Assembly: GCA_941918925.1 (NCBI GenBank)
Contig: OW799234.1
Coordinates: 81,692,997-81,756,996 of the forward strand
DNA: 64,000 nucleotides
From: Phyto melanocephala
Taxonomy: Eukaryota > Arthropoda > Insecta > Diptera > Rhinophoridae
Direction of reading: 5' to 3'
In this document: in pieces, positions 12,459 through 24,560 of the stretch
Numbering within the stretch: the stretch's first letter is position 1
Layout of the letters: each line of letters opens with the position of its first letter
Made by a program: the position numbers and the translations under genes
The notes under the pieces: model-generated
The model's database searches: none
Told to the model about the DNA's origin: nothing
Seen by the model: only the letters and a program-made list of their open reading frames with translations

Positions 12459-13335
12459 GTAAGATCACTATATTCGGCTGTGCCGAATCATTTATACCTA
12501 AACCACCAATTTGATGTACTTTTAATGCACGGAGTTTATTATTTTGTTATTAATCGCTATGGAATAATATCTTTACACTAAAATATGTATCACTTTCTTT
12601 GTATAACTTCGATATGCTAGTAAAATGTTTTCGTCAATTTAGTCTTTTAATGTAAGTGGACGTTGAAGTAGGCGTGTCAATAAAATTTCTGCTAATAAAT
12701 ACCACATACTTATATATTTTAATACATTCCTTTATTCTTCCAAAATATTTATTCATAGAAAAATTATATGAATTTGAGATAAAGCGTTATATAGGAGGGC
12801 GTACAAGTGGGCGTGTCACATTTATTTTCCGTTAGTACAAAGCCTTTGACCAAGAATCAATGGTTTCAAAATTTCAGAATCATACATTTAATTTTGTCAG
12901 TTAAATTATACGTTTTAAATTCAAAATATACAGAAAAATACACTGCATGGTATATATGTTCGTATGTTTTGATCTAAAACTCCTTTCCATATTCAAAGAT
13001 TTAGGAAATTTTCAGGAAAAAAAAAATATTTTTTTACTCATGAAATATACATTTGAAATTTCAAAGCTCTACGTTAATGCGTTTGGACACACTTCCATTT
13101 GATTCGAAATTGTATTACGAGCTATAATTCTCTTCCTAATATTCCGATTTAGCCCATTTTCAATAACAAACAAACCTTGTGTATAAGAAATATTCTGGCA
13201 AAATTTGAGTTCTCTAGCTTTTTCGGTCCGACCTCTATCGTGCTTTCAACAGACGGACGGTCATAGCTAGGTCGTCATAAAATAAAACCCCAATTCAGAA
13301 TATATATATACTTTATGGGGTCTAAAATACAAAAT
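12459..13335 (-). mobile_element. INE-1-like family A copy 3, reverse orientation
   Basis: It begins with AAGTAAGATCACTATATTCGG followed by CTGTGCCGAA, the complement of the family 3' hairpin end, and continues through the ccacgccc-type body to the 'ctttatggggtctaaaat' segment near the 5' end. It has only about one tandem unit and lacks the nested element of copies 1 and 2 (empty site near 12600-12612). More diverged than copies 1 and 2; the 5' terminus is lost. Confidence 0.75.
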
Positions 13336-13910
13336 TCCACCAATTCAAATTCATCCATAGCAATTTTAACCAACAATTGATAATGTTATATTTCTTCGTT
13401 TTTTAAGGCATCGTTATTTGTTAAAAGTTAATTTATTTTTTTTTCTGGAAAATTGAAATACGGAATATTTTTAATTTACAAAAAGACTTGACTTTTAAAA
13501 ATCAGCTGTTGTAATAATTTTGCAACACATTTAAAAAAATACACTCACGCTTGATAGCAAAAAATTAGTGCTCATTTGCTCTAATTGCAAAAATGCTTTC
13601 AACAGTGAATTCCGCTAATGATAATAATTAAAATATCTTTGCGTTTTTTAATAATAAATTTATAGAAAATTATTGAACTTACTTACTGAGCATAAGTATA
13701 TCACAAAATCGTTTTTTCTTTGTATCTTGCGAACAAATGTGTGCAAGCAGAAAAGTCTCCACACGATAATTTTTAATTATCTCACAAGAATTATTGGAAA
13801 AATCGCCAAAACTACCAAATTTTGTTTAAGTTTATGCCAAACGATTAATTTTTTTTTAAACAAGATAATAAGGAATGAAAAAAAATTGCTGAAATATAAG
13901 CACCAAAATA
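13336..13910. other. AT-rich non-coding spacer
   Basis: The open frame at 13673-13927 runs into the mariner end and has no recognisable domain. Nothing else was seen. Confidence 0.45.
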
Positions 13911-14462
13911 CAGGGTACGCCATCTAAGGTTTTTTTCAACCAGTGTTTATTTCGTGAAAAGTAACACTTAGCTCATGTCTGATTTGACAGATAAATAGTT
14001 TTATCCTTCCGCTGAACGAATATGGTTGTGTATAAGCTTGAACAACGCTGGAAAATATTGCGACATTACTTTGGCCGATTTTGCCAAAAAAAAAATCATC
14101 TTTTCAGATGAAGCTAATTTTGATCTTGGCGGGTATGTAAACAAGCAAAATTGTCACATTTGGGGCACAGAAAACCCGCACGCATACATTTAAAAGCCGA
14201 TACACCCAAAACGACTCACTGTTTTGTGCGGATTTTGGTCCAGAGGCATAATTGGGCCGTTTTTCTTCGAAAATGAGCAAGGAGTGGACGTAGTCAATGG
14301 CTATCGTTATCGGGCCATGTTAACAAATTTTTGTTCACAAAAATTGAAGGGGATAATATTGGCAACATCTTGGTTCAACAGGACGGCGCTACGTGCCACA
14401 CAGCCGAAGCTACACTTTTTTTTATAGCATTTTCGAAAAAAAAAGTTATTTGGCGGACCCTT
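13911..14462 (+). mobile_element. Internally deleted mariner element, copy 2
   Basis: Same family as 188-709, with TA at 13909-13910 and 14463-14464 and ends CAGGGTACGCCA / TTGGCGGACCCTT. It lacks the same N-terminal portion: after the GCGACATTACTTTGG segment it enters a SDEANFDL-like first catalytic motif. It then keeps WGTENPH, CGFWSRGIIGPFF and QQDGATCHTAEA-like motifs in two frames (14224-14427 and 14331-14522), separated by a frameshift near 14330. The transposase is truncated and shifted, hence non-functional. Confidence 0.85.
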
Positions 14463-14911
14463 TATAATTCAACTATTACAAATAAAAATCCAATTTTTAA
14501 ATTAAGACAGATACAATATTGATATAAAATTAGAATCCAAGACGGAGTACAAAATAAAATAAAGTTCATAAATAGTAATTACAGATTCATCCCCTTGAAC
14601 ACCCATAACATTTGCATCAAACAAAATAAAAGGTTGTAAACAAAAGCACTAATAACATATCTTTAATGTGAGTATAAAATGTGTTAAAGGGCTTGACAAG
14701 AAATCATAAAAAATATATTTTTGAAATTTTAAGCGCCCAAAGTAGTGACTATCATATGCTCAAAACACATAACACACTTGATCAACAACAGGATATTATC
14801 TCGAAATTATAAAATTTTAATAAGCAGATTAAACCTGTCTCTAAATACCTAAAAAACAGAGTAAACAGATTACATTCATAAATATGTTTGTATAATTATT
14901 ATATATTTGTA
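14463..14911. other. AT-rich non-coding spacer
   Basis: No feature was recognised. Confidence 0.4.
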
Positions 14912-15172
14912 ATTCTGTGGTTTTCATGGGCAACCGTGTATGTTTATTTAATACGATTTTAAGTTAATAATGCCATATTGCTTGGTTTTAAACGGCCTTT
15001 ACTTGGTTTAAAATTTTTTTTAAATAAGATGGACCCATTTCGATTATTTTAATGGCATAACAATGTAACTTCTATATATATTCAAAAAGCGTTCAGCACT
15101 AACACGGTTTTGTAGCTCTCCTGAAAAATTTGATTTTAAGACATACGTGGTTGCCCATGAAAGACACAGAAT
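14912..15172. mobile_element. 261-bp MITE, TA target
   Basis: ATTCTGTGGTTTTCATGGGC at the left is inverted at the right (GCCCATGAAAGACACAGAAT), about 25 of 29 bp agreeing over the full repeat. TA at 14910-14911 and 15173-15174. No coding content. Tc1/mariner-type by target site. Confidence 0.75.
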
Positions 15173-17660
15173 TATCTATATTGATTTTGGTTGCTTATAG
15201 TCAGCACATGTACATGAATTGCGATGAAAATTAGTCAATTGCACCGATAGGGGGATCTTAGCTTGAAACACATTTTCCAAAGAAGGCAGCATAATTTAAT
15301 ATATTAAAGACACACATTTTTCCGTAGATTTCTTTCCCTCTTACCAAAATAAAAAATATTACTTTCAGGTTAAAGCATATTTTTTTATTATTTTTTTATG
15401 TTTCAAAGAAAAATTAAAAATATAATTGAAACTGAAAATGTTGTCCAAAAAAAAAAACTTTAGTAAGAACATAAAGTGTAAAACAAACTAAAACATTAAT
15501 ACTACATAAAGCTGTCTGCACAAGAATTACACACTCATTATAAATAGTTTACAAAGAATGGGCGCCATAATCCGAAAGCAGAAGCCACCCACTTAGCCTC
15601 CACGATATACCACACAACAAAACAGTCTTCAGCTGTTTCATGTATTAAAATTTATTTTAAAAATTTCCTAGTACTAATAAAAACCACTCACTAACCATTT
15701 CTCATTTACAAGTGCAATGGATTTGATAATGATTTTTTTGTTTTAATTTAAAAAAAAGAAACAAATTTTATGTGTGAAAAATAAACAAAAAAAGAGAAAA
15801 CAATTTTCCTACAACTGTCTCAAAATCGACAAGTTAATATTATACTTTTAGAAAATTGCAGCTAGTGTAAATGTATGTGAAATTCTGAATAAATTTGTAT
15901 ACAATTTAGAAGTAAATAATACATGTGCGAGAAATTGCAATTATCTATGGATCAGTTAATTCAATTATTTTAATGGTTTTTTTGCAGTAAGAAGCCCTCC
16001 TGTTAGTTCTAGGAAATATTTGGCGTAAAAATAGTGGAATGTATATTCCAATAGGATAAAAGAACAGAACCAATTGGACTGACTCATAAGAGGAAAATTT
16101 TGCAAATATTTTATACAAAGACAAATTATAGAAATCTTTTAATGAATATAGGATTTCTCTAAAACTAATAAAGACATTGATTTAATACAAAATTTTAAAC
16201 AAATTTCAATAGTTAATGTTGTGATATTTGAGAAAAAAATGTTTCGTTTTGCTCGCTACTGTTGTTGGTATTGCATATTAAAATTGCCAAAAATAGAAAT
16301 CCATTCATATTCATCTACTTGTTTTTTTATTATTATTTTTTGTTTTTGGCAGAATTCCGCCTGTCGTTAATTACTCGTACTCGTTTAAAGCAGAGCAATG
16401 CATTAATTCTGCTGCAATTGCAGTTGTTGTTGCATGTATTTACATTCAATACTTTATGTGGCATGTCAGTAGGTTTAATGTTTTGTTGCTGTTGAATTTT
16501 GCCAAATATTTTGTGATGGCACGATTGTTGCAAATAATCTCTGTTTTCCCTGCTTCATTTAGAATTTTTACTTTTTTCTTTGTTCCTCTGTAGTATTGCG
16601 GTTAAATTGAAAAAAAATGGTGTGTAAAAGAGGGGGCATGGATTTCTGGATCTGGACTGGTAGTACGTATGTGTAATTAGTTTGATATTTTTGTTTTGCA
16701 GTTACATTCTTTTTTTTTCTATTTCACTCAATTGTGTTTTTCTTTTTTTTTTTGCCACAATATTGATGTATTTTGTTGTTCTTTGTTTCTTAATGTGTTT
16801 TCCTTTGAATGTCTTTAATGTACATTTAATGAGCGTAATTTGTTCTTTAATGTATTTGAAAGAAAAAACATCAACTTTAACTAAAAGCGCAAATGTATAT
16901 AAACACAGCTGTAATTAATTGAGGGAGAAGAAAAAAAATCAAGAAATTGGCAAAGAAAAAAAAACAACTGCGAAAGCTTTTAAGTCAATAAGGGTATTAA
17001 AGAAGCTCAAGCTAATGAAGTTATTCAAGTTGATTTGCCGTTACAAGTGTCGACAGGCGTTTTGAAGCATCAAACACAGTCAGGGTTACGGACGAAAGTG
17101 TGTGTTCAAAGAATTAATAGGCTTGACTAATACACATGCATACTTTTTTCCAATGAAAAAAAATTGTTATCACATTCAATTTGAAATAATTACAGTTGAA
17201 CTAGTTGTTAAGAAAATAAATATTTTCTTTTTAAATTATTCAAACCAGTACTCATCGGATATGGACATAAGAAGTACGCTTTGCTTAATGTGACCCCTGT
17301 AAATCCGCTTCTTTTAGCAGACCTCAAAGCGGGAGAAACTTGTTCCATCGTACTATGTTCTGTGCGACTAATATTTATTTATTTATAATACAGCATTTGA
17401 AGCAGCTGTTATAAAAGTAAAAAGAATACGCTGGAACCTAGGATCCAATATATTGAAAGAAAAATATTTTTTTTATTTTTTTTCAACGTTTTGAAAAAAA
17501 GCGTCTTTTACAAGTGGACAAAGGAGATGATTGCTGCGTCATTTAACGGACTAAATTTAAAATGGGAATGGCTAAGCTAGACGTTATAAAAAAAATTATA
17601 AAGAAAAAACAAATGATGCATGCGGTGATGCCAGACAGTATTGTTGAAAAAAGTAAAAAA
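15173..17660. other. AT-rich non-coding spacer
   Basis: T-rich and A-rich tracts. The open frames at 16262-16495, 16682-16918 and 17102-17293 are Phe/Leu-rich products of T runs with no domain; chance is the best explanation. Confidence 0.5.
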
Positions 17661-17696
17661 TTTCCAGAGCTCGAAAAAAATAGCGAAAAAGATACT

Positions 17697-17812
17697 GAAA
17701 TCGTAAATAAGAATCGATATATCGGTTTTCGAAATATCGGCGATATATATCGATATGTTTTTATTAAATATCGATATTTTGATATATCGATATTTTTTGT
17801 CCATCCCTAATT
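17697..17812 (-). repeat. TATCGATA-rich terminal sequence, probably a hAT-type end
   Basis: TATCGATA occurs at 17748, 17769 and 17785, with further ATCGATAT/ATATCGG variants from 17713. The stretch ends TTTTTTGTCCATCCCTAA, which read on the minus strand (TTAGGGATGGACA) resembles a hAT terminal repeat. No partner end was found. TATCGATA is also the DREF binding motif. Confidence 0.45.
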
Positions 17813-17984
17813 TTACCTCTTCATAAGCGATTAGTCCAAGTTCCCACATGACGATTTTAATTTGGCACTTCTCGAGTTTATAGATGTTTTAGGGGGTGTG
17901 CAAGCAAAATATTCGCCGTTTCTTGGCTTATTCTATTTCGACAATTGTTTTATTATTTTTATGTCCACGATCAAAAATATTTAA

Positions 17985-18785
17985 TGAGGTATATTTATTT
18001 TGTCACACCATTTGTAATACATCAAAGTCGGTATAAAGAGTTGGTAGAAAGAGAGTTATAACTTGTAATGCAGAGTAGGTGAAAAAAAAACAATGTCCGC
18101 CCAACATCAAATAAAATGCGATTGTGTGTAAACGCATTGACGTAGAGCGATGAAATTTTGCCAGTATGCTTCCCAAGTAAAAAAATATTTTATGCTAAAA
18201 ATTTCTAAAATCTATGAGTTAGGAAAGGAGTTATAAATCAAAATGTACAAAAATGTTTACCGCACAGAGTCATTTTTGGTTTATTTGATATTTAAAATGT
18301 AATTAAACTGACAAAGTTAGATGAAAGATTCTGAAATTCTGCAAACATTTCTCTTTTTTTCCTCAATTGATTTGTAATAACTGAAAATTAACGTGGCATG
18401 CCTACTTTAACACCTACTTCCCATACAACGATTTTACTTAAATTCATATAATTTTTCTTTGGTTAAATATTTTGAAAGAACAAAGGACATTTGAATTATC
18501 TGTTAAATTTATTAGCAGAAGCTATTTTGACAGGCCTACTTTAACGATCAGTTCTTACATCGTTTACTGGTAATGAAATTAAAAAGCTCTTATGAGCCGA
18601 AAGTCTTACATGTTTTAGATGATGACATTCTTATAAACAATATCTTTCTGGAAAATTTTATTATAATACCAGAAAAAAAATAAGAAGCGTCCTTTAACGT
18701 CCATCTCCAATATAGCGATTTTATTATTTTGCTTTATGGGCAAAAATTTTGGAAAGCAAAAGAAAGCTGTAATAGATAATCAAAG
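17985..18785 (+). mobile_element. INE-1-like family A copy 4, diverged, 3' end lost
   Basis: It matches the family order: 'tttgtcacaccatttgtaat', a 'gagttataac' segment, a 'caaataaaatgcgattgtg' segment, an 'aaatgtacaaaaatg' segment and cgcctacttt-type strings. Many substitutions; the 3' hairpin is missing where a minus-strand LINE tail begins. Confidence 0.6.
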
Positions 18786-19200
18786 TTTTATTTTATTTAT
18801 TTATTTTATTTTGATCTGTAACACACACAAGACCATATGTCTTATTTTGCAGTGTTGAACTGATAACTGAAAAATTTTAAAGGCATCTTTTTTAAACATA
18901 AAAGCAACAACAAAAAATACAACACTTAAGGTTGAAATATAAAATCAAATTAAATACACTTAACAATCAAACTCATAAAGATTAAGCCATTATAAGATTT
19001 TCCTTGAATCTACGTGCGTCACTTAATGTTTGAAGGCTATATGGAATTGAATTCCAGCGGGATATTGCGTATATATAGAAATGCAACTTTGATATAGTAA
19101 GTCTTTTATTTCCTAATGATCTCAATATGTCTCTTCTGAAGTTATTTGCAAAGAAAAGTTTACTGAAGAGATGATCAGGCTGTTAAGTATAAATTATTTT
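18786..19200 (-). pseudogene. LINE reverse-transcriptase C-terminal remnant with tail
   Basis: On the minus strand, 19165-19000 reads in broken frame as the end of a non-LTR retrotransposon ORF2: a NNFRRDILRSLGNKRL-like segment, then ISRWNSIPYSLQTLSDARRF, the usual W-N-S/xLP C-terminal signature. It is followed by a short 3' UTR ending in an AAATAAATAAAT-type simple repeat at 18786-18805. The 5' part is absent, as expected of 5'-truncated LINE insertions. Clade not determined. Confidence 0.6.
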
Positions 19201-19716
19201 GTGCACAGATAAAAATATTCCTCAAATTTTTTAATTAATTGACTGTTTGGCTTGTTTTTAAATTCTAATTAAAATTTTATTTACTTTAATTGATTTTTTT
19301 AATTAATATAAAATATTTTCAAAAAACATTGAAATTTTTGTCAGTTGAAAAAATAAAAAATTTTATTTTAAATAATATTTCTTGAAAATGTTCTTTCGAC
19401 GAATGAATTTAACATTTGGTATCCAAGGAGCAGAATAAAAAAAAATTATGAACAATCTACAAGAGATAGTTCTGGTAGGTGCACACATATAATAAACATA
19501 CATATCTTATCTTAAATTTAATAAATTGTTTCAGTTTCATTCTAGATGTGTCCAAAGCCAAGCTTTTTTACCGGTAAATATTCCATTATGTCTAGGTTAT
19601 TGATGCTACCAATTATTTTCAGAAATCCGGCGTTTGACATGGCATAGTATGTGTACTTGTGGAACCCTTCATCTTATATTAAATTAAACTGCTCAGCAGC
19701 AAAATCCTCCATTAAA
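19201..19716. other. AT-rich non-coding spacer
   Basis: Long T/A tracts to 19390, then moderately complex unique sequence. Nothing was recognised. Confidence 0.4.
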
Positions 19717-19880
19717 TAAAACTATGTGGACTATATGGACTTTGATACGCTGAACTCAAATCCGTTGTCAGTTTTTTGCCATCACATCGGGATTTTTTTA
19801 TGGGCTTGGCAAATTTTTTCCCCTAAATTAGTCATGTACGGACACATGTTTCATCTTAACTCGAGAACTAGTCATCCGAT
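19717..19880 (+). repeat. ~160-bp dispersed repeat, inverted partner at 22868-23025
   Basis: The stretch from ACTATGTGGACTATATGG to about 19875 is nearly identical to the reverse complement of 22868-23025. No ORF homology was recognised; the open frame at 19726-19938 has no known domain. Confidence 0.7.
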
Positions 19881-21369
19881 TTTCAAAAGTAAACACCAGA
19901 AGATGTGTAACAAAATTGTATTTATTTCAGTCGAATAGAATTTTTCTTTATTATACCCGCCACCAAAAAAATGGTGGGGGTATATTCATTTTGTCATTCC
20001 GTTTGTAACACATCGAAATATCCATTTTAGACCCCATAAAGTATATATATTCTGAATCAGGGTTTGATTTGATGACGATCTAGCTATGTCCGTCCGTCTG
20101 TCCGTCTGTCCGTCTGTCCGTCTGTTGAAAGCACGATAGAGGTCGCACCGAAAAAGCTAGGGGACTCAAATTTTGCCAGAATCTTTCTTATAGACAAGGT
20201 TTGTTTGGTATTGAAAATGGGCTAAATCGGAATATTAGGAAGAGAGTTATAGCTCGAAAAGCAAGAGTAGGTCGAAAAAACCGTGTCCTACGAACATCGA
20301 ATAAAATGGAATTGTGTCCAAACGGATTAACGTAGACTCATGAAACTTCGAATATATATTTTCTGAATAAAAACAATATCATTCCCCGAAAATTATCTAA
20401 ATCTATGCTTTAGGAGAGGAGTTATCGATCAAAATGTACGAAAATTTATACCGCACAGTGTATTTTTCGGTATATTTAAAAACAAAAACGTCATAAAAGC
20501 AACAAAATTGGATGTACGACTCTGAAATTTTGCACACTTTGCTTTTTGGTGAGGAGCTTTTTTTTAACGGAAAATCAATATGCCACGCCCACTTTTACGC
20601 CCACCTCCCATATAACGTTTTACCCAAAATTCATATAATTTCTCTATTAATATAGATTTTGGAAAATTAAAGGACTATATTGGAACACCTAAGTTGTACT
20701 CATTCGCAAAAATAACTTTGACACGCCTACTATAACGCCCACTTTTCACGTTATCCACCGTTAATGAAATTTAAAAGCTCATAAAACCACCAATATTAGA
20801 GGTATGATGATCAAATTTGCTAGGTATATCCCCCTAGGCAATGTCATTACTGTGCCAGAAAATTAAGGGGCCACGCCCACTTTTACGCCCACCTCCCATA
20901 TAACGCTTTACCTAAAATTCATATAATTTCTCTATTAATAAAAATTTTGGAATAATAAAGGGCTATATTGAAAAATCTAAGTTGTATTCATTCGCAAATA
21001 CAACTTTGACACGCCTACTATAACGCCCACTTTTCACGTTATTTACCGTTAATGAAATTTAAAAGCTCATAAAACCGCCAAATTTAGAGGTTTGATGATC
21101 AAATTTGCTACGTATATCCTTCTAATCAATGTAATTGTTGTGTCAAAAAGTTTAGGTGACACGTCCTTTTTAACGCCTACCTCTCATATAACGGTTTATC
21201 TTAAATTCATATAATTTCTCTATTGACAAAGTTTTTTGGAAAATAAAGGACTATATTGAAATATCTAAGTTGTATTTATTAGCAGAAACTTTATTGACAC
21301 ACCTACTTTAACGCCCACTTTCATTGAAAGACTACATTTACAAAAGCATTTTAGTAGCATATCGAAGTA

Positions 21370-21919
21370 TCTGATGGTCCAATGTTGATGCTCAATTGCT
21401 GGGCATGATGATGAGGCGATGTTGATTGCTCTTTTGCCACACTATCGCAAAAACCAGCAGTGGTTCCCATTCAACGAACTAAGAAGGCAGGATTATGTTG
21501 ATCAAAAGAATTACGAAGTGCATAAAATGCATTTTGTTTTGAACGCCCATTTTCACAAAAAAACTGAATATTAAACCTGAAAATTAATTTACAAATATTT
21601 AATTAATAATAATTAATTAATTAATTAATTAATAATTAATAATTATGAATTTTCATGAAGATTCTACACGAAGGAGTAGCGAAATATTGAGAATTTAAAT
21701 ACAAAAATTGGATATTTAAATATGAAAATTTAAAAAAAGAGATCAAATAAAATAAATAATTAAACCTGAATAACTTTAACGCGTTGCTCATTTAGGTATC
21801 TTTCCACTGTTCAAATTAAGTTAGTCTGAGATTGAGAAATGTCAAATGAAATGCAAAAAAAACTTGTTGCTTATGTGGGGTTCACCTTCAACAGGGGCCC
21901 TTAAAAATTAACCACCCTC
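21370..21919. mobile_element. Nested TA-flanked element, left end deleted
   Basis: Homologous to 8649-9256: it shares the 'gatgctcaattg' segment and the 'tgccacactatcgcaaaaa' segment, and keeps the right end TTAACCACCCTC followed by TA. The left inverted repeat and ~170 bp are deleted. The AT-rich stretch at 21560-21770 with a TTAA run duplicates the 'taaacctgaa' segment around it. Confidence 0.7.
21597..21640. repeat. (TTAA)n simple repeat
   Basis: A run of TTAATTAAT units inside the nested element. Confidence 0.8.
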
Positions 21920-22603
21920 TATAAAGAAAGTAATACATATTTTATTTTAAAGAGATTATTCCATAGTGATTAACAAAATAATAAATAATGTACTTTAAAT
22001 GTACACAAAATTGGTGGTGGGTATAAAAGATTCGGCACAGCCGAATATAGTGCTCTTACTTGTCTCTTATCGTTTTGGAACTATTCAAAAATTAATGGAA
22101 AATTTTTCGTGCAAAATTCGTAATATTTTTCAATTTAAAAATGAAATTAAAAAAAATATATAAAGCAAATATTCAACATTTGAAACTTTTTTCTAAGAGC
22201 TACTTATCATAGAAATAAAAAAAGCTATAAATCATAAAAATCGGTTAAAAAATTTAGATTTTATTGTCAATTTACCCAATATTGACCAAATATGTGTAAT
22301 GCAGCAAACAACGTCAGAGTGGGCGCACTAAAGCGCCTTGTACCAACAATGAATGGCAACTATTTACTTCTATCTATTTTTTTTTTTTTTTTTTTATTTT
22401 TTTTTTTCAGCCCCAGCGCCTTACAGGCATTTTTGAGGCAATTTCATAATATTTGAATTCATAATGTACAAATTTTCATCTTAAAATTGTAATAATAATT
22501 GTAAATTCAATATAAAAAAAAGAAAAATAAAATAGTTAACAAAAATTTTATATATATGTTAATAAAAATAAATTAAATTCATAACTAAAACCATTAATTT
22601 AGA

Positions 22604-22830
22604 TTAAAGAAGTATTTCGATATGAGCAAACAAGTATTCTTTGCAGGAAGATTTATAAACTGAAATTCTATTTATCAATTTCAGATTAGGAGGTAAATCA
22701 TTGTATTTCTTACTACCAATATAATCGATGCGTTGCTTGGTTCTTTCAAATCTACATATTGGTATTCTTAAGTTTCGTACAGCAAAAACAAATACAAGCA
22801 AACAAACTTTCCAGATTGTAATTTTTTAGC
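22604..22830 (-). pseudogene. LINE ORF2 C-terminal fragment
   Basis: Encodes VRNLRIPICRFERTKQ, then IDYIGSKKYNDLPPNL and a K/Y-rich end. The 'xxxWN/xLP' layout (here KKYNDLPPNL) is typical of the last ~60 residues of non-LTR ORF2 proteins. It ends at a stop before the 3' UTR. Identity is by pattern only. Confidence 0.5.
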
Positions 22831-22867
22831 AACACCTCGCATAAAACACCCACTCTGTCGTCACCCG

Positions 22868-23025
22868 TAGATGGTTCTCGAGTTAGGATGAAATATGTGT
22901 CCGTACCTGACTAATTTAGGGGAAAAAATTTGCCACGCCCATAAAAAAAATCCCGATGTGATGGAAAAAAACTGACAACGGATTTGAGTTCAGCGTATCA
23001 AAGTCCATATAGTCCACATAGTTTT
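22868..23025 (-). repeat. ~160-bp dispersed repeat, inverted partner at 19717-19880
   Basis: Near-identical reverse complement of 19717-19880. It lies within the stretch that interrupts the LINE, so it probably belongs to the inserted element. Confidence 0.7.
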
Positions 23026-23519
23026 AATTAACGGGACGACAAAAAATGATTTTTTGTAGAGCAGTGTTTTTAGTTTTGTATGTAATGAAATGTAATTAAA
23101 ACATATGTTAGAAAAAATATTAAAAAAATGATTTTTTTCTTTTTGGGTAATTTTATATAAAACAGTTTTAATAATATAAATTACTGATACAATAAATTCT
23201 TTATTTATACAAATCGCAAATTTCAATTATAAGTATGATTCAATTGATTAAAATCATTTTTGAAAATTAGGAAAATTTTAATTAATTTTTTAATACTGTT
23301 TTAATATTTTTTCAATTACAACTATTCGTTTTTATTAAATTAAGAGTATCATTTTGATGATTAGAGCAAAATTAAAAATTTTTTTAATTAATAGTATTAA
23401 TTTCGTAATTGAAATTCATACCTTCTTTTTTCTGTGTTCAAAAAATTAATACTTTCAAATTTAGCAGGTTATCGAGAGAGATTCCATGCAATTGTTAAAA
23501 GAACATTGATACTCTGGAG

Positions 23520-23955
23520 CTCTACTCTAGATTGAAACCGTACACTCACCGAATTATACTGTTAAAGGTAACATTCAGTTTTGTTTTACTTGCCGTATCA
23601 AATTTAGCGAACAGTTCACATCTATACAAAAGAATGGCAATAAGGTAGGTTCGTGCAAGAAGTATTTTAATTTTCAAACTTAGGTGTACAAAATTGAGTT
23701 TACCAAAAGACGAAAGTACGCCCGCAAGCGAAATTAATGTGGTCTAACCAAGTCGGAGTTCGATTTAAGTTGATACCCAAATTTTTGACAGAATTTACTA
23801 TTTCAATAGACTGATTATTGATAAATATGCCAGGTGCAATATTAGTTAGGACAAGAAAATCATTTTTGTATAATAATACATATAGATTTATTGGGATTAA
23901 TTCCAAAACCATTAGCAGATGCTCAAGTATGAGTTCGAAGAAGTTGCTCATTCAA
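23520..23955 (-). pseudogene. Reverse transcriptase (jockey-like) fragment
   Basis: Read on the minus strand, 23951-23700 encodes a segment ending IVNSVKNLGINLNRTPTWLD followed by HI, the conserved 'xxxLGVxxDxxLxWxxHI' element of LINE reverse transcriptases just after the palm. After a frameshift near 23700 it continues LLARTYLIAILLYRCELFAK, matching the thumb region ('YxLPxLLYGxE'). Stops and shifts follow. It lacks fingers, palm catalytic residues and endonuclease. Non-functional; the clade (jockey-like) is a tentative reading. Confidence 0.6.
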
Positions 23956-23990
23956 GGAAGCGTTACATTGATCAGTCATTGAATTTTCAC

Positions 23991-24560
23991 AACACTTTGA
24001 TGATGAAGATGCAATCAGCTACGAGCTCAATTACAGTGAATGAAATAAAGAGAAAATGAATTTTTTTAATTTAATTTTTGTTTCTTTTTTTCCTTTGAAT
24101 TCATTTTTTTACCAAAACCAGTTAAATTATTTAATGTCAAATTGTAAGAAAATTACAGCTAAATAAAATAGAAAAATTTTTCAAGAGATTGTTAGGCGTG
24201 GACAAGTTCAGAAAAAAATTCTGAAAAAGTTGGACGCTTAAAATCGTCGTGTGTGACTTTAGACTTATCATTAAATAATTTTACTAAGCCAAGTTATTTT
24301 CACAAATTGATTTTGAATTTTTACAACAATTCCTAATTAATGGTTTTTTACAATAATAGAAACCTGATAAACACATCAGTCAGCGCTGTGAACCTTTTCA
24401 GACCCTTATGACTTGACAATTCGTAAATGTCACTATTTTTAAACATTAAAGCGATCAAAAAACTATGCCTCTAAAATACGGCATAATCTACTATTATTAA
24501 AACTTAAAACATCATTAAAATAATTTCGTCAGTGTGGGTCTCTCACTAATCTAAACTCAA
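23991..24560. other. AT-rich non-coding spacer
   Basis: No repeat termini, RNA gene or credible ORF was seen. Confidence 0.4.

Larger units (their letters stand above)
19951..22064 (+). mobile_element. INE-1/Helentron-like element, family A copy 2
   Basis: It starts TTATACCCGCCACC and ends with GGTGGTGGGTATAA, the TTCGGCACAGCCGAA hairpin and CTCTTACTTGT. It is very similar to copy 1 (6897-9401), so both are relatively young. It has fewer tandem units (ACGCCCAC-type markers at 20584, 20873 and 21161, spacings 289 and 288 bp) and an expanded GTCCGTCT repeat at 20090-20125. The nested TA-flanked element is present but lacks its left end. Non-coding. Confidence 0.8.
22377..23990 (-). mobile_element. 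5'-truncated LINE, interrupted by an insertion
   Basis: Read on the minus strand: reverse-transcriptase coding remains (23955-23460), a non-LINE stretch of ~600 bp (about 23440-22840), the ORF2 C-terminus (22830-22604), a 3' UTR ending in a GCCTGTAAGGCGCTGGGGCT stretch, and a poly(A) tail (22377-22408). The order and tail show one LINE inserted on the minus strand and later split. Many frameshifts; no intact catalytic YxDD motif remains because the 5' part is gone. Confidence 0.65.

Noticed and set aside
16262..16918. Phe/Leu-rich open frames that look like membrane proteins
   Set aside because: They arise from T-rich tracts; no consistent topology, start context or homology.
22311..22350. 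Regulatory hairpin GGCGCACTAAAGCGCC
   Set aside because: Short palindrome with no supporting context, likely part of a decayed repeat.
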